A DNA stretch of 64,000 nt, taken from assembly GCF_000938265.1 (NCBI RefSeq), contig NZ_JYFC01000005.1, positions 124,001 through 188,000 on the forward strand, given 5' to 3'. The stretch's first letter is position 1. Each line of letters begins with the position of its first letter. The notes under the pieces are model-generated. The model ran no database searches. It was given only the letters and a program-made list of their open reading frames with translations, and had not been told where the DNA came from. Both the position numbers and the translations under genes were made by a program. The DNA is from Agreia bicolorata. Its GTDB lineage: Bacteria > Actinomycetota > Actinomycetes > Actinomycetales > Microbacteriaceae. Positions 36,388 through 44,833 of the stretch are shown here, one piece after another.

Positions 36388-38043
36388 TTATCGTTCGATC
36401 ACTGTGCCGTCGGTGACCTGCCACTGACGATTGAGCCGAACGGTCTCGAGCATGCGTCGGTCGTGCGTGACGAGCAGCAGGGTGCCGTCATACGACTCGA
36501 TGGCCTGCTCGAGCTGCTCGATCGCCACGAGGTCGAGGTGGTTTGTGGGCTCGTCGAGCACCAGCAGGTTGACTCCGGTCGCCTGCAGCAGAGCCAGGCC
36601 GGCCCGTGTTCGCTCCCCCGGTGAGAGCTCGTCGACGGGGCGCGACACGTGGTCGGCCTTCAGCCCGAACTTGGCCAGCAGGGTGCGGACCTCGGCGACG
36701 GGCCAGTCCGGCACCTGAGCCTCAAAGCTCGCGGCCAGGGTGTCGACGCCCGCGAGCACCGCACGCGCCTGGTCGATCTCGCCGATGGCCACGCTGGCGC
36801 CGAGGCTGGCCGATCCTTCATCGGGGGCCGTACGCCCGAGCAGCAGTCGCAGCAGCGTCGACTTTCCGGCTCCGTTGGGCCCGGTGATGCCGATGCGATC
36901 GCCCGCGTCGACCTGCAGGGAGACGGGCCCGAGAGTGAAGTCTCCCTGACGCACGACGGCCGACGAGAGCGTCGACACGACAGAGCTCGACCGGGGAGCC
37001 GAGCCGATGGTGAACTGCAGCTGCCACTCCTTGCGCGGCTCCTCGACCTCGTCGAGGCGAGCGATCCGGCTCTCCATCTGACGCACCTTCTGCGCCTGCT
37101 TCTCGCTCGACTCGACCGAGGCCTTGCGCCGGATCTTGTCGTTGTCGGGCGACTTCTTCATGGCGTTGCGCACGCCCTGACTCGACCACTCGCGCTGTGT
37201 GCGGGCTCTGCCCACGAGGTCGGCCTTCTTCTCGGCGAACTCGTCGTACTCCTCACGAGCGTGCCGCTTGGCCGTCTCGCGCTCTTCGAGGAACGAATCG
37301 TATCCGCCCCCATAGACACGATTCGTGCCCTGCGCCAGGTCGAGTTCGACCACCCGGGTGACGCTCGATGCCAGAAACGCCCTGTCGTGGCTCACCAGAA
37401 CGACTCCCCCGCGCAACCCCCGGATGAAGCCCTCGAGTCGCTCGAGCCCGTCGAGGTCGAGGTCGTTGGTGGGTTCGTCGAGCAGCACGATATCGAAGCG
37501 CGAGAGCAGCAGTGCGGCGAGCCCGACCCGCGCCGCCTGGCCGCCCGACAAAGAGGTCATCAGCGCGTCAGACGACAGCGCCAGCCCGAGTTCGGCCAGA
37601 ACGATGGGAAGACGGTCGTCGAGGTCGGCGGCTCCGCTGGCGAGCCAGCGTTCCAGCGCAGCCGAGTACACGTCGGCCGGATCGGGTTCGCCCGGTGCGA
37701 CGCCCGCGGTATCTCCGAGAGCCGCGGCCGCGGCATCCATCTCGCTCGTCGCCACCGTCGTGCCGGTGCGTCGCCCGACGTACTCGGCGACCGTCTCGCC
37801 GGCGACTCGCTCGTGCTCCTGCGGCAGCCATCCGACGAAGGCGTCGCCGGGCGCGAGCGTGACCGTGCCCTCGAGGGGCGCGTCCAGCCCCGCGAGAATA
37901 CGCAGCAGAGTGGATTTGCCGGCGCCATTGGCGCCCACGACACCCACGATGTCGCCGGGCGCGACCGTGAGATCGAGAGAAGAGAAGAGTGTGCGGTGGC
38001 CGTGGCCCCCTGCGAGGCCCTTGGCCACGAGTGTTGCGGTCAT
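36388..38043 (-). CDS. ABC-F family ATP-binding protein
   Basis: A 551-residue protein with two ATPase domains and no membrane part. Domain 1 has GANGAGKST, LSGGQAARV and LLDEPTNDLDLD; domain 2 has GPNGAGKST, LSPGERTRA and VLDEPTNHLDL. Between them lies a charged coiled-coil linker with conserved residues typical of ABC-F (SSQGVRNAMKKSPDNDKIRR). ABC-F proteins act on ribosomes, either in translation control or in resistance to ribosome-targeting antibiotics. The linker is not long enough to assign a resistance subtype. Confidence 0.9.
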   Translation of the reverse strand: MTATLVAKGLAGGHGHRTLFSSLDLTVAPGDIVGVVGANGAGKSTLLRILAGLDAPLEGTVTLAPGDAFVGWLPQEHERVAGETVAEYVGRRTGTTVATSEMDAAAAALGDTAGVAPGEPDPADVYSAALERWLASGAADLDDRLPIVLAELGLALSSDALMTSLSGGQAARVGLAALLLSRFDIVLLDEPTNDLDLDGLERLEGFIRGLRGGVVLVSHDRAFLASSVTRVVELDLAQGTNRVYGGGYDSFLEERETAKRHAREEYDEFAEKKADLVGRARTQREWSSQGVRNAMKKSPDNDKIRRKASVESSEKQAQKVRQMESRIARLDEVEEPRKEWQLQFTIGSAPRSSSVVSTLSSAVVRQGDFTLGPVSLQVDAGDRIGITGPNGAGKSTLLRLLLGRTAPDEGSASLGASVAIGEIDQARAVLAGVDTLAASFEAQVPDWPVAEVRTLLAKFGLKADHVSRPVDELSPGERTRAGLALLQATGVNLLVLDEPTNHLDLVAIEQLEQAIESYDGTLLLVTHDRRMLETVRLNRQWQVTDGTVIER

Positions 38044-38055
38044 GACTCCATGGTG

Positions 38056-38660
38056 TCAGGAGCGCGGGCCGCGGGGGAGTTGGCCGACGATGGCATGGCC
38101 GGGATGTGCCCTTACCCGCAGCCGTCGTACATCCCGCCAATTATGGGACGTGCGGGCTATGAAACAGTCAGCTGATTGCGATATGAGCGTTTCGCCCTGG
38201 CCCGACGAGAACGGGACACGCGTCTCTTCGCACCAACGGCCGCGCGAGCTTTCCACAAGAACGGTGACCGCCGATGTTGTTCCGCTCAGCGGCAGTTCCG
38301 CACCGATGATTCGCTGAGCCTGTTGCAATTCCTCGTAGCCGGCGGAGTCGCCCACCGTGGAGTGGGGCACCGATCCATCGTGCAGGCCGCCGTATGGCGG
38401 ATATCCCGGGAATACGCGAGTGACAGCCGCGGTGAGCTCGACGAACCGGGCCGGAGATTTTGGCGCGAGCCAAAGCACCTCCTCGCCGAACCATTCGGTG
38501 TGCGTCAACGAGAAATTGAACTGGCGCACACCACGAACCGTTCGAGCGAGGTGCGACCAAGACAGCATCGACCATCTCTGTTGGCGCGAAGTGAGACGGA
38601 TCCTCACCTCAGGAAGCGCATGAACCTGGAGCGTCGTTACCATCAACCTCGGCATCGATA
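38056..38660 (-). pseudogene. 2'-5' RNA ligase-like (2H phosphoesterase) pseudogene
   Basis: A 199-residue open frame starts at 38655. Its C-terminal two thirds fit the 2H/LigT family: FNFSLTHTEWFGEEVLWLAP, then the HxT motif in SVPHSTVGD. The N-terminal third is broken. The expected first HxT region reads MPRLMVTTLQ, the following piece FMRFLR is in a second frame, DPSHFAPTEMVDAVL is in a third, and SHLARTVRG returns to the first. Several small indels in one short stretch mean the first catalytic motif is lost. A short residual protein could still be made. It adjoins the disturbed zone. Confidence 0.6.
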
Positions 38661-39009
38661 CGACAACACCAACCGGCGGGCCCGTAGAGAAACATCATGG
38701 CCTCGGTGTCGCTCTGGAAACGCCAAATGGTCGGACTACTAAACACGCGAGAGCTTGGCCGTCGCCAGAGGGAAGGGCGTTCGGCTCGATTCCCCTTTCT
38801 TCATCAGATCCAGCGGCTCAGGCGCAGATTGTCTATGCGCGCGCCGAAGGTCGGGCAATGGCCGCCATTGCCATGACTACGTAACGACAAGCTAGCCTGT
38901 TCCGCGCAGTAGCTAGGTACTAGCCCAGCACTACTCGCAGTGTGCTGATGCGCATCGACGTCTAACCGTGGACGGCCCGCGGGTGCCTTCAATGCAAAAC
39001 GTTGGATCC
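38661..39009. other. intergenic stretch without a gene
   Basis: No supported coding frame. The base composition is visibly lower in GC than the flanks. A 19-base palindrome, GGCAATGGCCGCCATTGCC, lies at 38854-38872. A TCGATTCCCC piece near 38787 superficially recalls a tRNA T-arm but lacks a pairing partner. The stretch probably belongs to imported or decaying DNA at the edge of the disturbed zone. Confidence 0.5.
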
Positions 39010-39894
39010 CTAAAAAGACTCTTTGGAGAATTTGTTTCCCGCGGGATCGAGGAGCACGTCTTCGAACATCACGACTCCGCTCAATAACGCAAGGTCGGGC
39101 TGTTCGTCGACTGTGGTGATCGCGAATGATGGATGAATGTAGACATCCATTGGCAGGTGACCCATCCCTAGGCCCCACATGAACAAGCGCATTCCTTGGA
39201 TACTGACGCCGATCTTCAGGCTTCGGTCGTATGGAACGTCGAGGTCAGATCCCTTCGGGAAGTCGCTCTCCGCGACGCCCACATTCGGGCCATACGCGTA
39301 AGTGTCCGTAATCAGACCTTCTCTCATGAGCCCGTTCACAGCGTTGGAGAACCTGACGTCTGAAAAGTCCTTCCCAATTCGATCCATTAGTTCTTCCTGG
39401 GGAAAAATGACACGCTTCATGTGGAGCCAGTTAGCCCTTTGTCCCACGGCAGTGTCAGCAAGAACCTGTCGGGCACTCGCGTAGATCAGATAGTGCAGAC
39501 GAAGCTGATCGGACGAGAGCCTCGCGATAAGGGAGGACCATTCGACACCGCCGTCGTAGGTTCCATCTTCAGATCTTGATGAGGCAAGAACGCCACTGAG
39601 GTACTCGGCGATCATCTCATCGTCGGCGAACTCCGCGTCGTGAAAGACCTTCGATGCGACACGGGGCGAGGCAAACCCCGCCTCACCACTGTGAATGGCG
39701 CGCTGTTCCGTCTTCGCAAGCAGTCGCGCCATATTTTTCTCACGCAATCGATCGGCCCAATGTGCTCCGAGTACGTCGGCGGTGGGGCCAAAGAGGCGCA
39801 AGAAGAGCTGAGCGCCAACTTTTGCCCCTTCCGCAGCGGCAGGGTCCACGGTCTTTGATGCTGCTCCGATAGCAGCCGTCGTAATTGGGTCCAT
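39010..39894 (-). CDS. Abi-alpha/DUF4393-like protein, possible abortive-infection factor
   Basis: A 294-residue soluble protein. The arrangement fits the Abi_alpha (PF14337, DUF4393) family: an N-terminal helix-rich part with FLRLFGPTADVLGAHWADRL and NMARLLAKTEQRA, then PRVASKVFHDAEFADDEMIA and a LIARLSSDQLRLHYLIY stretch. Family members include plasmid- and phage-linked abortive-infection proteins, though most are uncharacterised. GC is lower than in the surrounding core genes and the ribosome site is weak. Its position next to a displaced recG end and a broken gene supports recent acquisition. The antiphage role is inferred from the family name, not proven. Confidence 0.6.
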   Translation of the reverse strand: MDPITTAAIGAASKTVDPAAAEGAKVGAQLFLRLFGPTADVLGAHWADRLREKNMARLLAKTEQRAIHSGEAGFASPRVASKVFHDAEFADDEMIAEYLSGVLASSRSEDGTYDGGVEWSSLIARLSSDQLRLHYLIYASARQVLADTAVGQRANWLHMKRVIFPQEELMDRIGKDFSDVRFSNAVNGLMREGLITDTYAYGPNVGVAESDFPKGSDLDVPYDRSLKIGVSIQGMRLFMWGLGMGHLPMDVYIHPSFAITTVDEQPDLALLSGVVMFEDVLLDPAGNKFSKESF

Positions 39895-40098
39895 AGGTGA
39901 ACATTACTGATGCGTGGCAACGTAGGCGCCTAGTTCTTCGTGAGGGGCGGCAACGCACCTTATCGTCGTTCAGTCGCACGAAGGTAGCAGGTCGGTCACG
40001 TTCTATTCCACTAACGTTCTCGTCATATCCACTGATGGTGAAGACAATGCCGTTCATCAATCCGCTTGGAAACAGAGAACTGCGAAGGTGGCACGCAC

Positions 40099-40679
40099 TC
40101 AGCTCTTAACGAGGAACTCCACCTCAACCTCGCGCAGCCGCCTGTCGAGCGCCTCGCGGATCGCCGGGTGCTGCACGAACCCGGGGTCATCGTCGATGAT
40201 GAGCGACGCGGCCATGCGAGCGTCGACGATGAGGTCGCCGTCGGTGGTGACCCGGAGCAGGCGCAGGCTGGACTTGCCGCCCGACTGGTTGCGGCCCAGC
40301 ACGTTGCCCTCGCGGCGCAGTTCGAGGTCGACCTGGGCGAGCTCGAATCCGTCGAGCGTGGACGCGACCGCATCGACCCGTTGTCGGGCGACGCTCTCGA
40401 CCTCAGCATTCGTGACGAGGAGGCACAGCCCGGGCACTCCCCCGCGCCCGACGCGACCCCGCAGCTGATGCAGTTGCGAGACGCCGAAGCGTTCGGCATC
40501 CATCACGACCATGGTCGAGGCATTCGGTACGTCGACACCGACCTCGATGACTGTAGTCGCGACGATGATGTCGAGCGCACCATCGGCGAACGCGCGCATC
40601 ACCGCCTCTTTCTCGTCGCTCGGCATACGTCCGTGCAGCGGGGCCACCCGCGCCCCCGCGAGCGCCGGGTTGGCTTTGA
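40099..40679 (-). pseudogene. displaced 3' end of recG
   Basis: About 190 codons in frame, matching the C-terminal part of the complete recG at 44834-47044 from ANPALAG to the stop. The two protein segments differ at only about four positions, while the DNA differs at roughly one base in eleven, mostly at third codon positions. The piece starts abruptly at 40679, where unrelated island DNA follows. It has no helicase motor domain 1 and cannot act as RecG. It is best read as the old 3' end left behind when new DNA carrying a different recG end was integrated. Confidence 0.9.
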
Positions 40680-40727
40680 TTGGCCGCCTCCGAGCCCTTA
40701 CTCGTTGGCCCCACAGAGATCACAGAT

Positions 40728-41147
40728 TCAGGCTGTCTCGCACCAAAACTGAAGCATTGCCCCGCCGTGATAAAGGTAGTGCAACCCGGTGAAACCGTGC
40801 CCGCCGACGAAATTGTGTCGCAACCCGCCCCCATCGCCATATTGATACAGCGCACTGAAGAGAATTGCTCCGTCCGCCCCGGCGACGTTGACATGTACTA
40901 CATGCCCGTCCGGCGCATCGCCGATAAATGAGACAGACAGGTTCATCGCCGCGTAGCTCAGCGTCGGATGCTTCGGCCAGCCCAGGCCGTCAATCCGCTC
41001 CACCTCGACCCGGTCTCTCACCCATCCCTCTGTCGACGTGACGTCGGGCCTGTATTGGGTCGTGCAGGTGATAGATGGCGGCAGGTCGCTCGTCGACAGC
41101 GGCGAAATCCGACCGGTCTGTTTCTGTTCCCGCACCTTGTCGTCCAT
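40728..41147 (-). CDS. hypothetical protein of the recG island
   Basis: A 139-residue protein of unknown function, first gene of the island behind the recG fragment. The C-terminal 75 residues look like a compact beta-rich fold (MNLSVSFIGDAPDGHVVHVN and a Gly/His-rich FVGGHGFTGLHYLYHGG). There is no signal peptide or membrane helix. The start ATG at 41147 has only a weak ribosome site. Codon use is less biased to G/C than in the core genes. No family recognised. Confidence 0.5.
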   Translation of the reverse strand: MDDKVREQKQTGRISPLSTSDLPPSITCTTQYRPDVTSTEGWVRDRVEVERIDGLGWPKHPTLSYAAMNLSVSFIGDAPDGHVVHVNVAGADGAILFSALYQYGDGGGLRHNFVGGHGFTGLHYLYHGGAMLQFWCETA

Positions 41148-41267
41148 CTGACAAACCTATGCCGCATCCCCTCCAATGCACCCGGACGTCAGAGAAGTAG
41201 CCCCAGAGCCCGTGTGGGATCCCTCACTGGCACCTAGCCCCGGCCGCTCCTGAGTAGAGTCGCAGTC

Positions 41268-41664
41268 ATGAGCGTCCCGCGAAGCCGCAAGCGGTTTTAC
41301 TTGCTCGGTGCTCTGGTCATCGTCGCCGTGCTGGCGACGCTTTACGCGGCGCGTGTCGGATTTCTCTTGTTGGGCGCGACCGAAGGAGATGTGCCCCCTC
41401 TCTCGTCGATCCCTCTTCCGGCAGGTAGTGAAGTCACTCAGGTAAGCACCAACTGCGCTTCCGGCGGATGCTGGACGCTGATCTCGGTGCGCCCGCCTGA
41501 CGGGACCACCCCCTGAAGACCTGTCCACCGAGTTGGGAACAACCCCTCAATCGCGCCTGCCCGGTTCGTTTTCGGATCCGCGGACAATCTCACTGACGTC
41601 GGAGTCCCAAGGCCAGCTTCTCCTGTTACGAGCCGATTACTGGTCACAGGAGTATGTGCCCTAG
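41268..41664 (+). pseudogene. small secreted or membrane-anchored protein gene with a frameshift in a C-run
   Basis: Frame one gives 82 residues: an N-terminal membrane helix (YLLGALVIVAVLATLYAARV), a short extracytoplasmic part with two cysteines (STNCASGGCWTLIS), and a stop at 41514-41516 right after CCCCC (41509-41513). Dropping one C lets the frame continue to a TAG at 41662 through sensible sequence (PEDLSTELGTTPQSRL, ADYWSQEYVP), giving about 131 residues. Either the gene is broken, the C-run is a phase switch, or the base is a sequencing error. Function unknown. Confidence 0.55.
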
Positions 41665-41707
41665 CGGTGTCCTGACCGACGGCTCGGGGTCGGCAACGGC
41701 TCGACAT

Positions 41708-41914
41708 CTAAGGCCGGTGCTGACGTCTGAACCGAAGAAACACGATGGCGACGAGCGACACGAGCATGCCAGCTGAGCCGAGGATCCATATGCCGTTGGT
41801 CACCAGCAAGGCGAGTTTGGAGCCAAAGTAGTTGTAGACGTGCGCAATTACTAGAGCGGCGGTCGCTGTGGCGGCTGCAGCCACCAGTACGTATAGCCAG
41901 CTTCTTGCTCTCAT
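41708..41914 (-). CDS. small two-helix membrane protein
   Basis: A 68-residue hydrophobic protein with two membrane helices (WLYVLVAAAATATAALVIAH and GSAGMLVSLVAIVFLRFRRQ) and a basic tail. There is no clear ribosome site. A TATTGT box about 12 bases ahead of the ATG could drive a nearly leaderless message, which is common in actinobacteria. An overlapping longer frame (41661-41921) is less plausible because it lacks any protein-like pattern. Function unknown. Confidence 0.45.
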   Translation of the reverse strand: MRARSWLYVLVAAAATATAALVIAHVYNYFGSKLALLVTNGIWILGSAGMLVSLVAIVFLRFRRQHRP

Positions 41915-41979
41915 CAGTCACACAATATTCGCGCGGCCTGACAGCCCGACACCGTTTGTGAGCGTCAACTGCGGGAGTG

Positions 41980-43002
41980 CTACCTCGCTGCTCCCAGCAG
42001 TGTTCCGGAGACGGGGTCGGTTACCACTGCAAGGCAGCGGGCGGTGCGCTCGCCCGCTAGCCACGAGTCTTCCATCGGCCGGTGCACCTGCAGGCTGACG
42101 GAACTCTGAGAAGCCGGAATGCCGATGAACGTCTCGAAAGGCGTTGAGCACCGCTCCATCGCCCGGTAGTAGACCTGTTCATCGCCCGGATAGGGTTCGA
42201 ACGGATCAGCCCCCAGGCTGATCTCCTGGAACACCTCCGTCACGTGCGGCTGGTCGCATCCGACCAACATCGGCAGCGGACCGTCCGCCTGACCTATCGT
42301 CACGGGGTCCACGGCGAGGCAATCGCCCACCACCAGGACCGTGCCATCGCGCGAGTCAGAGTCTGGACCCGTTCCGATGATCGACTCCCCGGTCGACGGC
42401 AGCCCGCTAGTAGCGACAGATATGGCTAGGAGCAGTCCGACAAGACCGACAGTCGAGAGTACTGCCGGCCACCCCAGGCGCAATACGCGTCCTCGGAAAG
42501 TTGTCCACAGAACAGGAACCACACCGATCAGAGTCACCGCCAGAGCCAGGAGACCAGCTGGCAGCCACCCGGACCAGGTCGCCCCGCCGGCCAGACCGTG
42601 CGGTACCGTCTGCCAGAACTCCCCTCGGCCGAGCGCGTCGAGACCGGAGGGGGAATGACCGAGGGCGGCCTGGAAGACCAAGCCAGCTGTGAAACACACC
42701 GCGACGATCACGAACGTCACGACGGCGATCGCGACCGCACCTCGACGGGAGATCACACCGCCCGCGCCTGTCCGGAAGAGCACAGCCACACAGATCGCGA
42801 TACACCAGGGCAGGCTCGCCGACGTCCATCCGGCACCGCTGAGCACAGCCCACACCGGCGCGGCAATAAGGACGATCAACGAGCTGAGGACGATCCCTCG
42901 AGCAAGACTGCCGCGTCTAAGCCTCGGGCGGCGATTGACCGGCCGTCGGACCCCCCTCGAGGGCATGCTGTCAGACGGGCTCCAGTCCCGAGGGCCGGTC
43001 AT
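41980..43002 (-). CDS. membrane protein with C-terminal septum-formation-like domain
   Basis: About 340 residues. A basic N-terminal tail is followed by about five membrane helices (SLARGIVLSSLIVLIAAPVW through PAVLSTVGLVGLLLAISVAT). A ~110-residue extracytoplasmic domain follows with the pattern VGDCLAVDPV, LVGCDQPHVTEVF, ERCSTPFETF and a final TARCLAVV, which fits the Septum_form family (PF13845). Such proteins are widespread in actinobacteria but poorly understood. I take ATG 43002; the open frame to 43323 is unsupported. The start overlaps the stop of a 12-codon upstream frame with a good ribosome site, suggesting coupling. Confidence 0.6.
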   Translation of the reverse strand: MTGPRDWSPSDSMPSRGVRRPVNRRPRLRRGSLARGIVLSSLIVLIAAPVWAVLSGAGWTSASLPWCIAICVAVLFRTGAGGVISRRGAVAIAVVTFVIVAVCFTAGLVFQAALGHSPSGLDALGRGEFWQTVPHGLAGGATWSGWLPAGLLALAVTLIGVVPVLWTTFRGRVLRLGWPAVLSTVGLVGLLLAISVATSGLPSTGESIIGTGPDSDSRDGTVLVVGDCLAVDPVTIGQADGPLPMLVGCDQPHVTEVFQEISLGADPFEPYPGDEQVYYRAMERCSTPFETFIGIPASQSSVSLQVHRPMEDSWLAGERTARCLAVVTDPVSGTLLGAAR

Positions 43003-43037
43003 TCCTCGACCGCGGGTCGCAGCAGTACCTGGTTCAT
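42999..43037 (-). CDS. 12-codon leader frame coupled to the septum-formation-like gene
   Basis: MNQVLLRPAVEE, starting at ATG 43037 behind AGTAGGGAGACGGC, a better ribosome site than the downstream gene has. Its TGA overlaps the ATG of the large frame (AATGA), so ribosomes could restart. It may be a leader peptide, or the original N-terminus of the larger gene separated by a frameshift. No comparative support is available here. Confidence 0.35.
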   Translation of the reverse strand: MNQVLLRPAVEE

Positions 43038-43292
43038 GCCGTCTCCCTACTGAGTTTATGGATCGCGCGGCACTGTACCGCACCGGGAAGAACAGCCCAC
43101 GCCGGTGAGGCCGACAATCCGAATACAGTCCTTCTCGACTGACGCCGGCTGGCTCGCTGCCGCCGTTCGCTTCGCTAGTGCGGCCGTATGCCGGTCCCTC
43201 AGCGCGCACCTCGGAGACGTCTTGGTTGAGCAGTAGGCGGCCGACGAGAATGCCCTTAGAGCTTTCGATGGCGTCGACGCGGGGACAGCTAA

Positions 43293-43676
43293 CTAAAAGC
43301 GCTGATGCTGTCGAGCGAACCACTCATCCGTTTGAGGGATTGGTTGAGCGTTTGCGAGTATCGGGGGCATCTTGCTCTTTGGCCGTCGTCGTTCCTGGGC
43401 GAGCGGACGGAGAGCTCCTTCAAAGTGACGAATGAGCGCGAACGTAACAGCCTTGTCTGCCCAAAGCGAACTACTGAGAGGCAACTCAATTTTGCCGTCC
43501 GTGAAGTACCAACCAGCACTGATCCACAGGCTGGGCATCTCGTCGTCAGCTATCTCTGTCGCCCTCTCGACGAGACCGTCTTCACCGTAAGTCCATAGAT
43601 GAGCCGCACCTTGCGACGCCGAAAAGATGATTCGAAACTTCCTCCGCAAAGTTTGCCCCCCACTCAGACGATCCAC
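43293..43676 (-). CDS. hypothetical protein of the recG island
   Basis: A 127-residue soluble protein without recognised domain, rich in aromatic residues (AAHLWTYGEDGL, LWISAGWYFTDGK). The start is GTG 43676, with GGAG eight bases ahead. It overlaps the upstream end of the open frame of the septum-formation-like gene but not its chosen coding part. Composition is lower in GC than core genes. No neighbours give a clue to function. Confidence 0.4.
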   Translation of the reverse strand: MDRLSGGQTLRRKFRIIFSASQGAAHLWTYGEDGLVERATEIADDEMPSLWISAGWYFTDGKIELPLSSSLWADKAVTFALIRHFEGALRPLAQERRRPKSKMPPILANAQPIPQTDEWFARQHQRF

Positions 43677-43871
43677 GAATGTAACTCCGGTCTCCCGGCT
43701 GTGTGCAGGCAGACTCTACTGGAGCCGCGTTTCAGGCATCCAACGCCCGTAAGCCGATCCCCCAGCGGGCATTCCGTCTACGAGCGGTCGGTAGATGCCC
43801 TTATGACCACCGGCCTACGGGCAAAGATCGCTGACCAGTCCCGATTCGGGAGCGTCTGTGATAGTGGCTTC

Positions 43872-44060
43872 ATGCCAGAACACACAAGGCGAAAGACAAT
43901 CCAATTTGCTCTCCTGGGCGGTTCTCTTTGGATTTTGGGGATCTCTTTGGTGGTGTTTACCGAACCCCTAGCGCTGAGGATCGTTGGAGCAGTGGTTTTT
44001 GCCTCCGGCATTGCCTGCGTCATCTGGGCGAGCATTCGAAGCCGTGGCCGCGAGAGGTGA
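43872..44060 (+). CDS. small two-helix membrane protein
   Basis: A 62-residue protein starting MPEHTRRKTIQFALLGGS, with two helices (ALLGGSLWILGISLVVFTE and IVGAVVFASGIACVIWASI) and a basic C-terminus. The frame is open from 43599, but the N-terminal extension has no protein-like pattern and is rich in rare codons. The ribosome site is weak. Similar small proteins are common and uncharacterised in actinobacteria. Confidence 0.45.
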   Translation: MPEHTRRKTIQFALLGGSLWILGISLVVFTEPLALRIVGAVVFASGIACVIWASIRSRGRER

Positions 44061-44098
44061 TGTGCTAAGTGCCCGCTGAGGGATCCCTCAGCGGGTGC

Positions 44099-44452
44099 TC
44101 AGATACTCGCCTCCCAGCCGTCGTAGTCGCCTCCAGGAACGGTCAGTGCAAGCCGCTCGAAGAATGCGCGCGCCGATAGAACTCTTTCCGGAGTGACAAC
44201 GACACCCTTTTGTTCCGCGATGACAACCCAACCTGTTCCGGAAGCGGCATGATCCACGCGTTGCAGATCCCACCCATCCTCTGACGCCGCACCCGCTATG
44301 ACCTGCGCTCCTGCTTCGTCTGCGCAGTAGATGTAGTGAATCCAATTACGCGGCAAAGTCAAATCACTTCGCTCTCCGATTGCGCGAAGCGTTTCATCGT
44401 CTAGAGGATCGCCGGGGATGACTGCCTTCTTACCGCGTCTAAATAAGCCCAT
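44099..44452 (-). CDS. RraB-like (ribonuclease E inhibitor RraB family) protein
   Basis: A 117-residue protein. The core runs from TLPRNWIHYIYCADEAGAQV through GWDLQRVDHAASGTGWVVIA to a C-terminal GGDYDGWEASI, a pattern of the RraB/DUF695-like family (PF06877). In enterobacteria RraB modulates RNase E; in actinobacteria homologues have no proven role and often sit next to unrelated genes. The start ATG 44452 gives a short basic N-terminal tail (MGLFRRGKKA). It is the last island gene before the recG end. Confidence 0.6.
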   Translation of the reverse strand: MGLFRRGKKAVIPGDPLDDETLRAIGERSDLTLPRNWIHYIYCADEAGAQVIAGAASEDGWDLQRVDHAASGTGWVVIAEQKGVVVTPERVLSARAFFERLALTVPGGDYDGWEASI

Positions 44453-44833
44453 GGCGCGAGCCTAGTAAGGGACCTGCGCCACCCGATCGCGCGCCACACT
44501 CGCTGCCCGCAAGACGGTCCACTAACGGGCATTTCAGTTCCAATCGCGATGCCGCGCCCGCGTCGTTGTTGGGATGCCCGTTTACCCCGCCCGCTATAGA
44601 TGCCCGCGATGGTGCCCTATCTGCAACACGATTTAGCATCCCGTATCCCTGGGGAATTGCGGCGTCGAATCCGACTCGTCACGGCGAGGCCGCTGATTGA
44701 GAAGCCGTTCAGGCAGGTCCTCCACGCCAACCCGACGAGGCGATTCTCCTAACTCCGTCGCGCAACCTCTTACCTCTATTTCCGTGTTAGCCGTCAGCTA
44801 TGAGACACCCTGGAGATCGCCTCCGGCACACAC
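44453..44833. other. intergenic stretch between the island and recG
   Basis: No supported gene. AACGGGCAT (44524-44532) and ATGCCCGTT (44574-44582) form a perfect inverted pair 41 bases apart, with a third ATGCCCG near 44600 and related GGGCAT pieces near 43765 and 43795. These may be scars of a lost mobile element. The last ~10 bases before the recG stop are shared with the displaced recG end at 40090-40100. Confidence 0.5.

Noticed and set aside
38770-38800. tRNA-like T-arm (TCGATTCCCC)
   Set aside because: The pairing strand of the T-stem is missing and no acceptor or anticodon stem can be drawn.
40680-40727. Start of an intact second recG
   Set aside because: Upstream of 40679 the sequence has no similarity to recG; the helicase domain 1 is absent.
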